Shown piece by piece: positions 54,418 to 63,750 of a DNA stretch of 64,000 nucleotides (its first letter is position 1; every line of letters starts with the position of its first letter). Position numbers and translations under genes: made by a program. The notes under the pieces are model-generated. The model made no database searches, was not told the origin of the DNA, and was given only the letters and a program-made list of their open reading frames with translations. The stretch is from positions 93,354-157,353 of the forward strand of contig JAJFTO010000012.1 in the NCBI GenBank assembly GCA_021372865.1, given 5' to 3'. The DNA comes from Porphyromonadaceae bacterium (lineage in GTDB: Bacteria > Bacteroidota > Bacteroidia > Bacteroidales > Dysgonomonadaceae).

Positions 54418-55524
54418 ATGAAAAAAATGATAATGATGGCTGCCGCATTCTTAATAATATCAGTGGCAGCATTCTCTCAAGAAAGAGAAATCAAAGAGGA
54501 AGGAAAGACAATTTTTAAACCGCATGCAACCCTGCAACTGCAGGGTGGAGCTGCTTATACACTGGGTGAAGCCGACTTCATGGACCTGATTTCACCGGCA
54601 GCTGCACTCAATCTTGGATATGACTTCACTCCCGCATTCGGTATGCGCCTGGGTGCATCCGGATGGCAGGGAAAAGGTGGCTGGGTAGCACCGGCTCAGA
54701 TATACAACTTCGATTTTGTACAGGGAAATCTAGACCTGGTACTGAATCTGAGATCGCTCTTCTGCGGTTTCAATCCCGACAGGGTATTCAACCCCTACCT
54801 CTTCGCGGGAGGTGCATACGCATTCGGTTTCGATAACAACGAAGCCAACGCCCTGAACACAGGTGGATACGAACTGGAATATCTCTGGAACGACAACAAA
54901 GGATTTCCGGGCGGCCGCTTCGGGCTGGGTCTTGACTTCAAATTGGGTGATGCCGTTTCACTGATGCTCGAAGGTAACGCGAACGTGTTGTCGGATCACT
55001 TCAACTCCAAGAGGGCCGATAACCCCGACTGGCAGTTTAACGCTCTGGCAGGGATAAAAATAAACCTGGGTAAAACCTATACCCGCACCGAACCGGTGTA
55101 CTATGAGCCAAAACCGGCACCCGCTCCTGCACCAAAGCCTGCACCGAAACCTGTGCCCAAAGCAGCACCGGCACCGGCACCGGTTGTCGTGAAGGAATTC
55201 CCGCAATTGCCTGCCATCCATTTTGCATTCGACAGTGATGTGGTGGATACCCAAAAGTATGCCACGGAGCTCAGCACCATTGTCTCTACACTGAAAGAAT
55301 TTAGTAATACCGACGTAACAATTACAGGTTACACCGATCACCACGGCCCAAACGCTTATAACGACAAGCTGTCGCTTCGCAGAGCCGAAGCAGTGAAAAG
55401 TTATCTCGTAGGAGAGGGAATCAGCGCATCTCGTCTTACCACTTCGGGAGCGGGAGAAGATACCAAAACCGAGGGAAAAGAAGCACTCACCATACAGGCC
55501 CGTCGCGTGGAAGTAGCAAAATAA
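54418..55524 (+). CDS. OmpA family outer-membrane protein
   Basis: 368 residues: signal peptide (MKKMIMMAAAFLIISVAAFS), an N-terminal eight-stranded-barrel type region (AAYTLGEADFMDLISPAAAL, MRLGASGWQGKGGW), a Pro/Ala/Lys linker (PAPAPAPKPAPKPVPKAAPA), and a C-terminal OmpA peptidoglycan-binding domain (HFAFDSDVVDTQKYATELST; VTITGYTDHHGPNAYNDKLS; LRRAEAVKSYL). The Asp in GYTD and Arg in ARRVEV fit the diaminopimelate-binding pair. Preceded by a surface lipoprotein gene whose product it may anchor or accompany; that link is inference. Confidence 0.93.
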   Translation: MKKMIMMAAAFLIISVAAFSQEREIKEEGKTIFKPHATLQLQGGAAYTLGEADFMDLISPAAALNLGYDFTPAFGMRLGASGWQGKGGWVAPAQIYNFDFVQGNLDLVLNLRSLFCGFNPDRVFNPYLFAGGAYAFGFDNNEANALNTGGYELEYLWNDNKGFPGGRFGLGLDFKLGDAVSLMLEGNANVLSDHFNSKRADNPDWQFNALAGIKINLGKTYTRTEPVYYEPKPAPAPAPKPAPKPVPKAAPAPAPVVVKEFPQLPAIHFAFDSDVVDTQKYATELSTIVSTLKEFSNTDVTITGYTDHHGPNAYNDKLSLRRAEAVKSYLVGEGISASRLTTSGAGEDTKTEGKEALTIQARRVEVAK

Positions 55525-55616
55525 ATATTATCCGGAAAAAAGAATTAAACAGATTACAATAACAAATTCAATCTTTCTTATCGCTGAGGTGCGATGGTTT
55601 AAATTCTTTTCCGTCA

Positions 55617-55650
55617 GCAGGAATGTTCCCAAAGGCATTCCTGCTTTTTT
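55617..55650 (+). terminator. OmpA gene terminator
   Basis: GCAGGAATG (55617-55625) pairs with CATTCCTGC (55636-55644), loop of 10 nt, followed by TTTTTT. The remaining gap to pnp holds only a promoter-like box. Confidence 0.85.
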
Positions 55651-55802
55651 ATATATTTTAAGGAGAAAAATGTGATTACATACTCATTATTTAAGATAAG
55701 AAATATGCCGGATAAGAAATATTTCACTGAATTACTTGAATTCTATACAAATGAATCCTATAATTTTATAATCAGGACATCTCAATAAACCAAAACTTTG
55801 TG

Positions 55803-55810
55803 TAACTTTG
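55803..55810 (+). promoter_or_regulatory. Candidate pnp -7 element
   Basis: TAACTTTG (TAnnTTTG) 37 bp before the pnp ATG. A TTTG at the -33 distance is not present. Confidence 0.4.
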
Positions 55811-55846
55811 TGAGATTTTAGATGTATAGAAAAACAATTTTTATTT

Positions 55847-58021
55847 ATGACAAATCCAATAGTTAAGCGGATTATGCTGCCAGACGGCCGCGAAATCACG
55901 CTGGAAACGGGGAAACTGGCAAAACAGGCCGACGGATCAGTGACCCTTCGTATGGGCGACACAATGTTACTGGCCACTGTATGCGCAGCCAAAGATGCAA
56001 CCCCGGGAACCGACTTTATGCCTTTACAGGTAGAATACAGGGAGAAATTTGCGTCCGCAGGACGCTTCCCGGGCGGCTTCCTGAAAAGAGAAGGTAGACC
56101 TTCCGACTCTGAGATACTCACGAGCAGGCTCATCGACCGAGCCCTGCGTCCTCTCTTCCCCGACGATTACCATGCCGAGGTTTTTGTTAACGTAATCCTC
56201 TTTTCCTCCAACAACGAAGATATGCCCGATGCACTGGCCGGTCTCGCAGCCTCCGCCGCACTGGCCGTATCCGACATACCCTTTCACGGTCCGATATCGG
56301 AAGTACGGGTGGCACGCATCGACGGGAAATATGTGATTAATCCCACCTTCAAGGAACTGGAAAAAGCCGACATCGACATCATGGTGGGTGCTACCCTCGA
56401 CAACATCATGATGGTAGAGGGTGAAATGAACGAAGTGTCGGAAGCAGAGATGCTCGAAGCAATCAAAGTAGCTCACGATGAAATCAAAAAACACTGCCTG
56501 ACTCAGATAGAACTGACCGAAGCAGTGGGAAAAACAGTAAAACGCACCTACCACCACGAGGACAACGACGAAGAACTGCGCAAGCTGGTTTGGGATAAAT
56601 GCTACGGACGTGCTTATGAGGTGGCAGCATCACAAAACCCCAACAAGCACCAGCGTATGGAAGCCTTCGAGGCTATTCTGAATGATTTTTTAGAATCGAT
56701 TCCCGAAGCTGAACGCGAAGAAAAAACACCGCTGGCAGGTCGCTATTATCACGAAGTGGAAAAAGAGGCGATGCGCCGCAGCATCCTTGACGAAGGGAAA
56801 CGACTCGACGGACGCAAAACTACCGAGATAAGACCCATCTGGAGCGAAGTGGATTTCATCCCAGGCCCTCACGGATCGGCCCTCTTTACCCGTGGCGAAA
56901 CACAATCACTCACGACCGTGACACTGGGTACAAAACTAGATGAGAAAATGATCGACGATGCACTGGTACACAGCACCGACCGTTTTCTGCTGCATTATAA
57001 CTTCCCCCCCTTCTCTACCGGCGAAGCCCGTCCGCAACGCAGTACCGGCCGTCGCGAGATTGGTCATGGGAACTTGGCACACCGCGCCCTCAAACGGATG
57101 ATCCCTGAAGGGTATCCTTACGTGGTACGTGTGGTATCCGACATTCTGGAATCCAACGGTTCCTCCTCAATGGCTACCGTTTGTGCCGGAACACTCGCCC
57201 TGATGGACGCCGGTGTAAAAATCAAAAAACCGGTCAGCGGCATCGCCATGGGACTGATCTCCGAGAATAAAGGTCAAAACTATGCCATTCTCTCCGATAT
57301 TCTGGGTGATGAGGATCACCTGGGTGACATGGATTTCAAGGTGTGCGGCACCAAAGACGGCATCACCGCCACACAGATGGACATCAAAGTAGACGGACTC
57401 TCCTTCGAGATTCTGGAAAAAGCACTGGCACAGGCCAAGGCAGGACGCGAACACATCATGGGCAAGATGATGGAGACGATATCCGAGCCACGTGCAGACC
57501 TGAAGCCGCATGCACCACGCATCGAAGTGATCGAGATACCAAAAGACTACATCGGCGCCGTGATTGGCCCGGGTGGAAAAATTATCCAGGGCATTCAGGA
57601 AGAGACCGGTGCCACCATCACCATCGAGGAGATCGACAACAAGGGACGGGTGGAAGTTTCAGCGACCAACAAGGCTTCTATTGATGCAGCCATGAACAAG
57701 ATCAAAGGCATTGTCGCAGTACCCGAAGTTGGTGAAGTATACGAAGCCACCGTACGTTCGGTGATGCCCTACGGCGCCTTCTGCGAATTCCTTCCCGGAA
57801 AGGACGGACTGCTCCACATTTCCGAAATCGACTGGAAACGGCTCGAAAAAGTGGAAGATGCCGGTATCAAGGAGGGCGACAAGATCCAGGTGAAACTGAT
57901 CGACATCGACCCGCGGACCGGGAAATTCAAACTCTCCCGCAAAGTGTTGCTGGAGCGTCCTCCCAAAGAGGAGAACCCCCGGAGCGAATACCACGACCGA
58001 CCCCGCAGGAATGAAGATTAA
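55847..58021 (+). CDS. pnp: Polyribonucleotide nucleotidyltransferase (PNPase)
   Basis: 3'-5' phosphorolytic exoribonuclease and RNA polymerase of the degradosome; 724 residues. Two RNase PH-like cores are seen ([40 protein letters not shown] and [20 protein letters not shown]), then a KH domain ([20 protein letters not shown]) and an S1 domain ([20 protein letters not shown]). The C-terminal tail is short, Pro/Arg-rich and lacks any degradosome-scaffold motif I know. Ends in its own terminator. Confidence 0.97.
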   Translation: MTNPIVKRIMLPDGREITLETGKLAKQADGSVTLRMGDTMLLATVCAAKDATPGTDFMPLQVEYREKFASAGRFPGGFLKREGRPSDSEILTSRLIDRALRPLFPDDYHAEVFVNVILFSSNNEDMPDALAGLAASAALAVSDIPFHGPISEVRVARIDGKYVINPTFKELEKADIDIMVGATLDNIMMVEGEMNEVSEAEMLEAIKVAHDEIKKHCLTQIELTEAVGKTVKRTYHHEDNDEELRKLVWDKCYGRAYEVAASQNPNKHQRMEAFEAILNDFLESIPEAEREEKTPLAGRYYHEVEKEAMRRSILDEGKRLDGRKTTEIRPIWSEVDFIPGPHGSALFTRGETQSLTTVTLGTKLDEKMIDDALVHSTDRFLLHYNFPPFSTGEARPQRSTGRREIGHGNLAHRALKRMIPEGYPYVVRVVSDILESNGSSSMATVCAGTLALMDAGVKIKKPVSGIAMGLISENKGQNYAILSDILGDEDHLGDMDFKVCGTKDGITATQMDIKVDGLSFEILEKALAQAKAGREHIMGKMMETISEPRADLKPHAPRIEVIEIPKDYIGAVIGPGGKIIQGIQEETGATITIEEIDNKGRVEVSATNKASIDAAMNKIKGIVAVPEVGEVYEATVRSVMPYGAFCEFLPGKDGLLHISEIDWKRLEKVEDAGIKEGDKIQVKLIDIDPRTGKFKLSRKVLLERPPKEENPRSEYHDRPRRNED

Positions 58022-58045
58022 CAATCTTCCAACCCCATAATCATC

Positions 58046-58075
58046 AAAGGCGAACCCCAACAGGTTCGCTTTTTT
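58046..58075 (+). terminator. pnp terminator
   Basis: GCGAACC (58050-58056), loop CCAACA, GGTTCGC (58063-58069), then T6. Confidence 0.85.
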
Positions 58076-58135
58076 GTTGCAAAATATAGAATGATTCTAA
58101 TTACAGATATCTATGGTTTACAGCCATTATTTTTG

Positions 58136-58143
58136 TAATTTTG
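58136..58143 (+). promoter_or_regulatory. Candidate promoter of the iorAB operon
   Basis: TAATTTTG (TAnnTTTG) 75 bp before iorA; TATG occupies the -33 place with 20-bp spacing, only a partial match. It is the best box in the iorA upstream gap. Confidence 0.4.
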
Positions 58144-58217
58144 TAACTTTAAATGCCGTTTTTGTTTTAAAACGAAATTATTAACAGAGATATCTGCAAA
58201 AACGGATTATCCGGAAT

Positions 58218-59816
58218 ATGAACAAACAATTGCTATTGGGTGCCGAGGCCATTGCCCAGGCGGCACTGGATGCGGGCATATCGGGCGTGTATGCCTATCC
58301 CGGCACACCTTCGACCGAAATAACCGAATACATACAGAAATCGTCGCAGGCAAAGGAGCCATTTGTCCGCGCTGCGTGGGCGACAAATGAGAAGACAGCT
58401 TATGAAGCTGCACTGGGTATGTCGTACGCCGGCAAGCGAAGCCTTGTATGCATGAAGCACGTGGGACTGAACGTGGCTGCCGATGCTTTTATGAACTCTT
58501 CCATTACCGGTATTCATGGCGGGCTGGTTATTGTGGTAGCCGACGACCCCTCCATGCACTCATCACAGAATGAACAGGATAGCCGCGTATACGGTAAATT
58601 TGCCATGATCCCTGTGCTGGAGCCTGCAAATCAGCAGGAGACTTATGAAATGACACGGTATGCCTTCGACCTGTCGGAACAGATTGCACTGCCCGTGCTG
58701 CTTCGCATACCTACCCGGCTCTCTCACTCCAGAGCGGTAGTTACAAGGACGGAAGTACGCCCCCAAAATGATCTGGTTCCTTCGAAAGAAAAGGGAAAAT
58801 GGATCCTGCTGCCGGCAAATGCCCGAAAGAACTATCAGCAGTTGCTTGAAAAACAGCAGCAACTGGCTTCATTGTCGGAATCTTCCCCCTATAACAGGAT
58901 AATGGAAGGGACAGGGAAAAAGGCCGTAATTGCCTTCGGCATTGGTTACAACTATACCATGGAGGTAATAGGCAGTTACAAGCTGCAAATCCCCTTGCTG
59001 AAAATATCGCAATACCCGCTACCTGAAAAGAGAATAAAAGCATTCTGCGATCAATACGACGATATTCTGATTGTGGAAGAAGGATACCCGGTATATGAGG
59101 AACTGCTGAAAGGTTATTTCGTCAACCGGAAGTTCCGGGGACGACTCGACGGAGCGCTGCCCCGTACGGGAGAGCTCTCCCCTGCCCCACTGGCAATCGC
59201 ACTCGGTTTATCGACTTCGGAAACAAAACCGATTCCCGCAATTGTCGCGTCACGGCCGCCGATGCTCTGCCAGGGATGTGGACACCGCGACCTGTTCGAT
59301 GCCCTCAATATGGCCATGGAATCCTATCCATTTAAGCAGGTATTTGGTGACATCGGTTGCTATACGCTGGGAGCACTGCCTCCCTACAATACCATCAGCA
59401 CCTGCGTGGATATGGGTGCTTCCATCACCATGGCCAAAGGGGCTGCCGACGCAGGCATTCGACCGGCAGTTTGCGTGATTGGCGACTCCACCTTCACCCA
59501 CTCGGGAATGACTGGCCTGCTGGATGCGGTGAACGATCGTTCGCCCATCACCGTCATCATATCCGATAACGACACGACTGCCATGACGGGCGGACAGGAT
59601 TCAGCCGGCACCGACAAGTTCTTCGATATCTGTAAAGGGTTGGGTGTGGAGGAAAAACATATCCGGCTGATGATTCCGCTAAAAAAGAACCTGGATGAGA
59701 ACAAAGCCATCCTGAAAGAGGAACTTGATTACGACGGTGTCTCTGTGATTATCTCACAACGGGAGTGTGTACAAACATTGAAAAAAAAATCAAAAGTAAA
59801 AAAAGCTGATTGCTGA
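58218..59816 (+). CDS. iorA: Indolepyruvate:ferredoxin oxidoreductase alpha subunit, without C-terminal ferredoxin domain
   Basis: Thiamine-diphosphate enzyme that, with IorB, oxidatively decarboxylates arylpyruvates (indole-, phenyl-, hydroxyphenyl-) to arylacetyl-CoA, passing electrons to ferredoxin. 532 residues: pyrimidine-binding part with AYPGTPSTEI, and the diphosphate-binding part with QGCGHRDLFDALN, GDIGCYTLGALP and GDSTFTHSGMTG. The typical protein continues after VIISQREC with a domain carrying two 4Fe-4S motifs; here it stops after a Lys-rich tail ending KADC. The final codons A-D-C-stop are read from the GCTGA heptad repeat. Electron transfer may need an external ferredoxin. 26 bp before iorB. 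Confidence 0.9.
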   Translation: MNKQLLLGAEAIAQAALDAGISGVYAYPGTPSTEITEYIQKSSQAKEPFVRAAWATNEKTAYEAALGMSYAGKRSLVCMKHVGLNVAADAFMNSSITGIHGGLVIVVADDPSMHSSQNEQDSRVYGKFAMIPVLEPANQQETYEMTRYAFDLSEQIALPVLLRIPTRLSHSRAVVTRTEVRPQNDLVPSKEKGKWILLPANARKNYQQLLEKQQQLASLSESSPYNRIMEGTGKKAVIAFGIGYNYTMEVIGSYKLQIPLLKISQYPLPEKRIKAFCDQYDDILIVEEGYPVYEELLKGYFVNRKFRGRLDGALPRTGELSPAPLAIALGLSTSETKPIPAIVASRPPMLCQGCGHRDLFDALNMAMESYPFKQVFGDIGCYTLGALPPYNTISTCVDMGASITMAKGAADAGIRPAVCVIGDSTFTHSGMTGLLDAVNDRSPITVIISDNDTTAMTGGQDSAGTDKFFDICKGLGVEEKHIRLMIPLKKNLDENKAILKEELDYDGVSVIISQRECVQTLKKKSKVKKADC

Positions 59817-59839
59817 ACGCTGACAGCTAATCGCTAAAA
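59804..59839 (+). repeat. GCTGA heptad repeat, locus C (iorA end and iorA/iorB spacer)
   Basis: AGCTGAT, TGCTGAAC, GCTGACA, GCTAATC, GCTAAAA in tandem across the iorA stop and up to 3 bp before the iorB ATG. The last three sense codons and stop of iorA lie in the repeat. Confidence 0.7.
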
Positions 59840-59842
59840 AAT

Positions 59843-60418
59843 ATGCAAAAAAACATCATTATCGCCGGCGTAGGCGGACAAGGTATCCTCACCATCGCAT
59901 CCATCATCGATCTGGCAGCTATGAATCTGGGCCTTCATGTGAAACAGGCAGAAGTACACGGTATGAGCCAGCGCGGCGGCGCAGTGGAGTCGCATCTGCG
60001 TATCTCCACAGAAGAGATTTACTCGGATCTGATTCCACTCGGGAAAGCAGATCTGATACTGTCGATTGAGCCAATGGAGTCGTTGCGATACCTCCCCTTC
60101 CTATCACCGGAAGGAGTCATCGTCACATCGACTGAACTCTACGAAAACATCCGGAACTACCCCGATAAAACGGAACTCTTGAACGAGATCCGTGAATCTG
60201 CCTCCTGTCTGTTGATAGAGGCTGAAAAGCTCGCTGCGGAAACCGGAAACGCAAAGACATACAACGTGGCCATGTTGGGCGCTGCAGCCCCTCACATAGG
60301 CATAGAAGCAACAGAGTTGGAAAAAGCCATCGCCACTTATTTTGCCGGTAAAGGAGAAAAAATCATTGAGACAAACCTGAACGCTTTCAGACTGGGACTA
60401 GATAATGCACAGAAATAA
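59843..60418 (+). CDS. iorB: Indolepyruvate:ferredoxin oxidoreductase beta subunit
   Basis: 191 residues, the gamma-type subunit of the 2-oxoacid oxidoreductase superfamily. It opens [20 protein letters not shown] with the glycine-rich loop, and has [20 protein letters not shown], both family signatures. It pairs with IorA at the CoA-binding interface. Its 3' end overlaps the ligase gene by 14 bp, or abuts it if the ligase starts at the second ATG. Confidence 0.95.
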   Translation: MQKNIIIAGVGGQGILTIASIIDLAAMNLGLHVKQAEVHGMSQRGGAVESHLRISTEEIYSDLIPLGKADLILSIEPMESLRYLPFLSPEGVIVTSTELYENIRNYPDKTELLNEIRESASCLLIEAEKLAAETGNAKTYNVAMLGAAAPHIGIEATELEKAIATYFAGKGEKIIETNLNAFRLGLDNAQK

Positions 60419-61718
60419 GATGATCTGGAACAATGAAATGGAGTGTGCCGACAGGCAACAAATGCACGAGATACAAAGCAGGCGGCTCTCCGCAATGATA
60501 CAAAGGATCTACGATAATGTACCTTTCTACAGGAATAAGCTGAAGGAGGCGGGTATAGAGCCGGGCGATATCAAAAGCGTAGATCAGCTGAAGTACCTGC
60601 CCTTCACCACAAAAAGCGATCTGCGCGATAATTATCCCTTTGGATTGTTCACCGTACCGCAGAGCGAGGTGGTGCGCATTCACGCATCAAGCGGTACCAC
60701 TGGGAAACCCACCGTGGTGGGTTATACGCAACAGGACCTGGAGATGTGGGCCGAAGTGGTGGCACGCGGCCTCACCATGGCGGGCATACACCGCGGCGAC
60801 ACCATCCAGATCGCCTACGGTTACGGTCCGTTTACGGGGGGGCTGGGACTGCATTACGGAGCCGAGAAAGTGGGTGCAACCGTGATTCCCATATCGACGG
60901 GAAACACCAAAAAACAACTGCAGTTTATGACCGACTTCCGGGCAACCGTCCTGGCCTGCACACCTTCCTATGCGGCACATTTGGGTGAAAGTATCCGCAA
61001 AGAGGGAATCGCTCCGGAAGAGATTAAACTACATACTGGTGTCTTTGGCGCAGAGCCCTGGACCAACGAGATGCGCAAGGAAATTGAACAACTGTTGCAG
61101 ATTAAAGCTTACGACATCTACGGGCTGAGTGAGGTGATCGGGCCGGGTGTATCCATGGAGTGTGCCTGCCAATGCGGCAACCACGTGTTTGAAGATCACT
61201 TCATCCCCGAAATCATCAACCCCGATACACTGGAAGTGTTGCCAGACGGTGAGCTGGGTGAGCTGGTCTTCACTCCGGTAAGTAAGGTGGCCATGCCACT
61301 GCTACGTTACCGTACGCGCGACCTTACCCGGCTACACAGAGAGAAATGCGACTGCGGGCGTACCTTGGTACGCATGGAAAAATGTCTGGGACGCACCGAT
61401 GACATGCTGATCATCCGCGGGGTGAATGTATTCCCGTCGCAAATAGAATCGGTATTGATGGAGATGACAGAGACCACACCACATTATCAACTGGTAGTCA
61501 GAAGAGAGAACAACCTCGATACACTGGAGGTGTTGGTGGAAATAGACGAGAGAAACTGGTCCGATAGCATCCGCGAACTGGAAGGCATACGTCAGCGCAT
61601 TGATCACAACATTAAATCATTGCTGGGTATCAGCGCAAAAATCCGTCTTGTGGAGCCACACAGTATCGAGCGATCGGAGGGAAAAGCCAAACGGGTCATC
61701 GACTACCGGCAATACTGA
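60405..61718 (+). CDS. Phenylacetate--CoA ligase family protein (aryl-CoA ligase)
   Basis: AMP-forming acyl-CoA synthetase, 437 residues. Signature [16 protein letters not shown] is the P-loop-like AMP-binding motif; [15 protein letters not shown] and [12 protein letters not shown] are later conserved motifs, with [12 protein letters not shown] carrying the C-terminal catalytic Lys. Start: ATG at 60405 overlaps iorB, ATG at 60420 follows its stop; both are possible. Linked to IorAB, it may act on arylacetate/arylacetyl-CoA in either direction, ultimately helping release arylacetate. The exact acid is unknown. Confidence 0.9.
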   Translation: MHRNKMIWNNEMECADRQQMHEIQSRRLSAMIQRIYDNVPFYRNKLKEAGIEPGDIKSVDQLKYLPFTTKSDLRDNYPFGLFTVPQSEVVRIHASSGTTGKPTVVGYTQQDLEMWAEVVARGLTMAGIHRGDTIQIAYGYGPFTGGLGLHYGAEKVGATVIPISTGNTKKQLQFMTDFRATVLACTPSYAAHLGESIRKEGIAPEEIKLHTGVFGAEPWTNEMRKEIEQLLQIKAYDIYGLSEVIGPGVSMECACQCGNHVFEDHFIPEIINPDTLEVLPDGELGELVFTPVSKVAMPLLRYRTRDLTRLHREKCDCGRTLVRMEKCLGRTDDMLIIRGVNVFPSQIESVLMEMTETTPHYQLVVRRENNLDTLEVLVEIDERNWSDSIRELEGIRQRIDHNIKSLLGISAKIRLVEPHSIERSEGKAKRVIDYRQY

Positions 61719-61743
61719 TTGCGGGCACAAACTTGTTCCTAAA

Positions 61744-61839
61744 AAACTGACCGCTGAATGCTAAATTATAAACCGCTGAATGCCCAAAGCCTGCTTCCAA
61801 AGAGCTGATCGCTGAAAGCTGAAAGCTGAAAGCTAAAAA
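61744..61839 (+). repeat. GCTGA heptad repeat, locus D (upstream of ACT gene)
   Basis: Two parts: 61744-61790 (CTGACC, GCTGAATGCTAAAT, CCGCTGAATGCCC), then 61791-61839 with GCTTCC...AGAGCTGATCGCTGAAAGCTGAAAGCTGAAAGCTAAAA. The second part shows clean GCTGAAA heptads, three in a row, ending 2 bp before the ACT-gene ATG. Confidence 0.75.
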
Positions 61840-61841
61840 AC

Positions 61842-62267
61842 ATGTACATCAAACAACTTTCTGTTTTTCTGGAAGACCGTTCGGGACGACTCACCGAACT
61901 GACCCGGATACTGGCTGAAAACGACGTGAACATCACCGCGCTCAGCGTGGCGGAAACGGCAGACTATGGCATTGTACGTATGGTGGTGGGCCGACCAGAA
62001 CTTGCAAAAAAGGCACTGGAGGATGCCGGTTTTTCCATCGGACTCACGGACGTGGTCTGCGTGAATATACCCGACAAACCGGGGTCACTTTATCGTATTT
62101 TGGAGATACTTACTGCAGAGGACATCAACGTGGATTATATGTATGCTTTCTCCAACAACGATGTCGCACTGGCCGTAATCCGCGCTGCGGATATCGCACA
62201 GATGAGCGAGGTATTGGAGAAGAACAACCTGCAGCTGCTCTCACAAGCCGATATTTACCAACTATGA
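61842..62267 (+). CDS. Tandem ACT-domain protein
   Basis: 141 residues made of two ACT domains: the first (KQLSVFLEDRSGRLTELTRI) and the second (VVCVNIPDKPGSLYRILEIL). ACT domains usually bind amino acids and signal to enzymes or regulators; no catalytic domain is attached. Sitting between the aryl-CoA ligase and the aminotransferase, it is a fair candidate for sensing an aromatic amino acid, by inference from context. Confidence 0.88.
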   Translation: MYIKQLSVFLEDRSGRLTELTRILAENDVNITALSVAETADYGIVRMVVGRPELAKKALEDAGFSIGLTDVVCVNIPDKPGSLYRILEILTAEDINVDYMYAFSNNDVALAVIRAADIAQMSEVLEKNNLQLLSQADIYQL

Positions 62268-62275
62268 AATAATCG

Positions 62276-62432
62276 CCAACTGCTAACTTGCAGACAACTG
62301 AAAGGAACCACATTGATTCTAAAAAAAGCTGATCGCTGAACGCTAACTTGCCAACCGATGCAGGGACAATACTATTACGAAAAAGCTGATAGCTGAATCC
62401 TGATAGCTGAATCCTGATAGCTGATCACCGAA
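62276..62432 (+). repeat. GCTGA heptad repeat, locus E (upstream of aminotransferase)
   Basis: The 177-bp spacer is filled with degenerate units: GCTAACTTGC occurs twice (62282-62291, 62342-62351), and TGATAGCTGAATCC, a 14-bp double heptad, is tandem from 62387 for 2.5 copies. It ends 12 bp before the aminotransferase ATG. Confidence 0.75.
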
Positions 62433-62444
62433 AACCAAATAATT

Positions 62445-63641
62445 ATGCCCAGATTTTCTAAAAATATCGCCAACCTCCGTTCATCGGAAATACGCGACCT
62501 GATGAGCCTTGCCACGGCTCCCGATATGATCTCTTTTGCCGGCGGCATGCCCGGTAATGAACTTTTTCCACTCGAAACAGTGGATACAATCATTAGCAGG
62601 CTCTCTGACAAAGAGAAACAGGTTGCCATGCAGTATGGGCCCACGACCGGACTTCCTACCCTGCTGGAGTCATTGTCGGACTACCTGGCAGCAAAAGGGC
62701 TCCCTTTAAAAAATAACCGACTGATCATCACCACCGGCTCGCTTCAGGCCATTCATATCCTGGCAAAGGCCTTTCTCGACCCGGGAGATCCGGTATTGGT
62801 GGAGACACCCAGCTTTATCGGGGCATTGTCTGCTTTTCGTGCATGTCAGGCAGAGCTGATTACCGTCCCGTTAAACGGCGACGGAATAGATATTAATCAG
62901 CTTCAAATGAAACTGGAAAGCTCATCACCCAAACCAAAATTTCTTTACTATGCCCCCAATTTTCACAACCCGGCAGGAATCATCTATTCCCCGGAAGTAA
63001 AACAGCAGATGGTGGAGTTGTTAAAAGATCAGGAAATTCCCATTATTGAAGACGATGTGTACAGCGACCTCTACTTTTACGAAGAGGATTTGCCAAAGAT
63101 GCAGCTGATCAAGACAATGAATCCGGAAGGAATTGATGTTTGTTTTACAGGCTCTTTCTCGAAGATACTGGGACCGGGACTGCGGCTCGGGTGGATGTTG
63201 GTGCCCGAATCGATCTACCGTAAGTGCGAACTGATCAAACAGTCGATCGATGCCTGCTCACCCAGTATATCACAGGTGATTGCAGACAAGTTTATCCGGG
63301 AAGGTCACATTCATACCTATGTAGCGCGGGTGAGGGAAGAATACAAGAAAAGGGGACTGGCAATGATTGAAACACTGGAGGCCTGCATGCCGGAATATGT
63401 GACTTTTGAAAAGCCACGCGGGGGTTTTTATACCTGGCTGCAACTGCCTGAAGGATGTGATGCGACAGAGGTACTGAAAATAGCGATTGAAAAAGGAGTA
63501 GTCTTCGTCACGGGCAAAACTTTCGATCCGGATGGAATTCGCAACGATCACATGCGTGTCTCATTCTGCAACACCGACGTGGAGACAATCCATCGCGGTG
63601 TTCCCATCATCGCACAGGCAATTCGCGAAATACAGGGATAG
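62445..63641 (+). CDS. PLP-dependent aminotransferase, class I/II (aromatic or 2-aminoadipate type)
   Basis: 398 residues, fold type I. PLP-Lys240 lies in FTGSFSKILGPGLRLGW; FHNPAGIIYS and IEDDVYSDLYFYEED provide the Asn, Asp and Tyr cofactor contacts, and RVSFCNTD holds the carboxylate-binding Arg. It resembles the LysN/AAT-like group with FAGGMPGNELFP at the start. Operon context with iorAB suggests it deaminates aromatic amino acids to arylpyruvates; substrate is not proven. Last gene of the cassette before an IS element. Confidence 0.92.
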   Translation: MPRFSKNIANLRSSEIRDLMSLATAPDMISFAGGMPGNELFPLETVDTIISRLSDKEKQVAMQYGPTTGLPTLLESLSDYLAAKGLPLKNNRLIITTGSLQAIHILAKAFLDPGDPVLVETPSFIGALSAFRACQAELITVPLNGDGIDINQLQMKLESSSPKPKFLYYAPNFHNPAGIIYSPEVKQQMVELLKDQEIPIIEDDVYSDLYFYEEDLPKMQLIKTMNPEGIDVCFTGSFSKILGPGLRLGWMLVPESIYRKCELIKQSIDACSPSISQVIADKFIREGHIHTYVARVREEYKKRGLAMIETLEACMPEYVTFEKPRGGFYTWLQLPEGCDATEVLKIAIEKGVVFVTGKTFDPDGIRNDHMRVSFCNTDVETIHRGVPIIAQAIREIQG

Positions 63642-63750
63642 TGATATTCAATATTATTTCAATACGATATATGAATTGTCGGAATAAATAAGAGCTGAAA
63701 TGGGTCGCAAAACATCGACAGTCGATGCTTGGTTGCGCATTACACAATAC

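Noticed and set aside
56024..56557. 177-codon frame antisense to pnp
   Set aside because: Shadow of the conserved pnp core; no start signal or family match.
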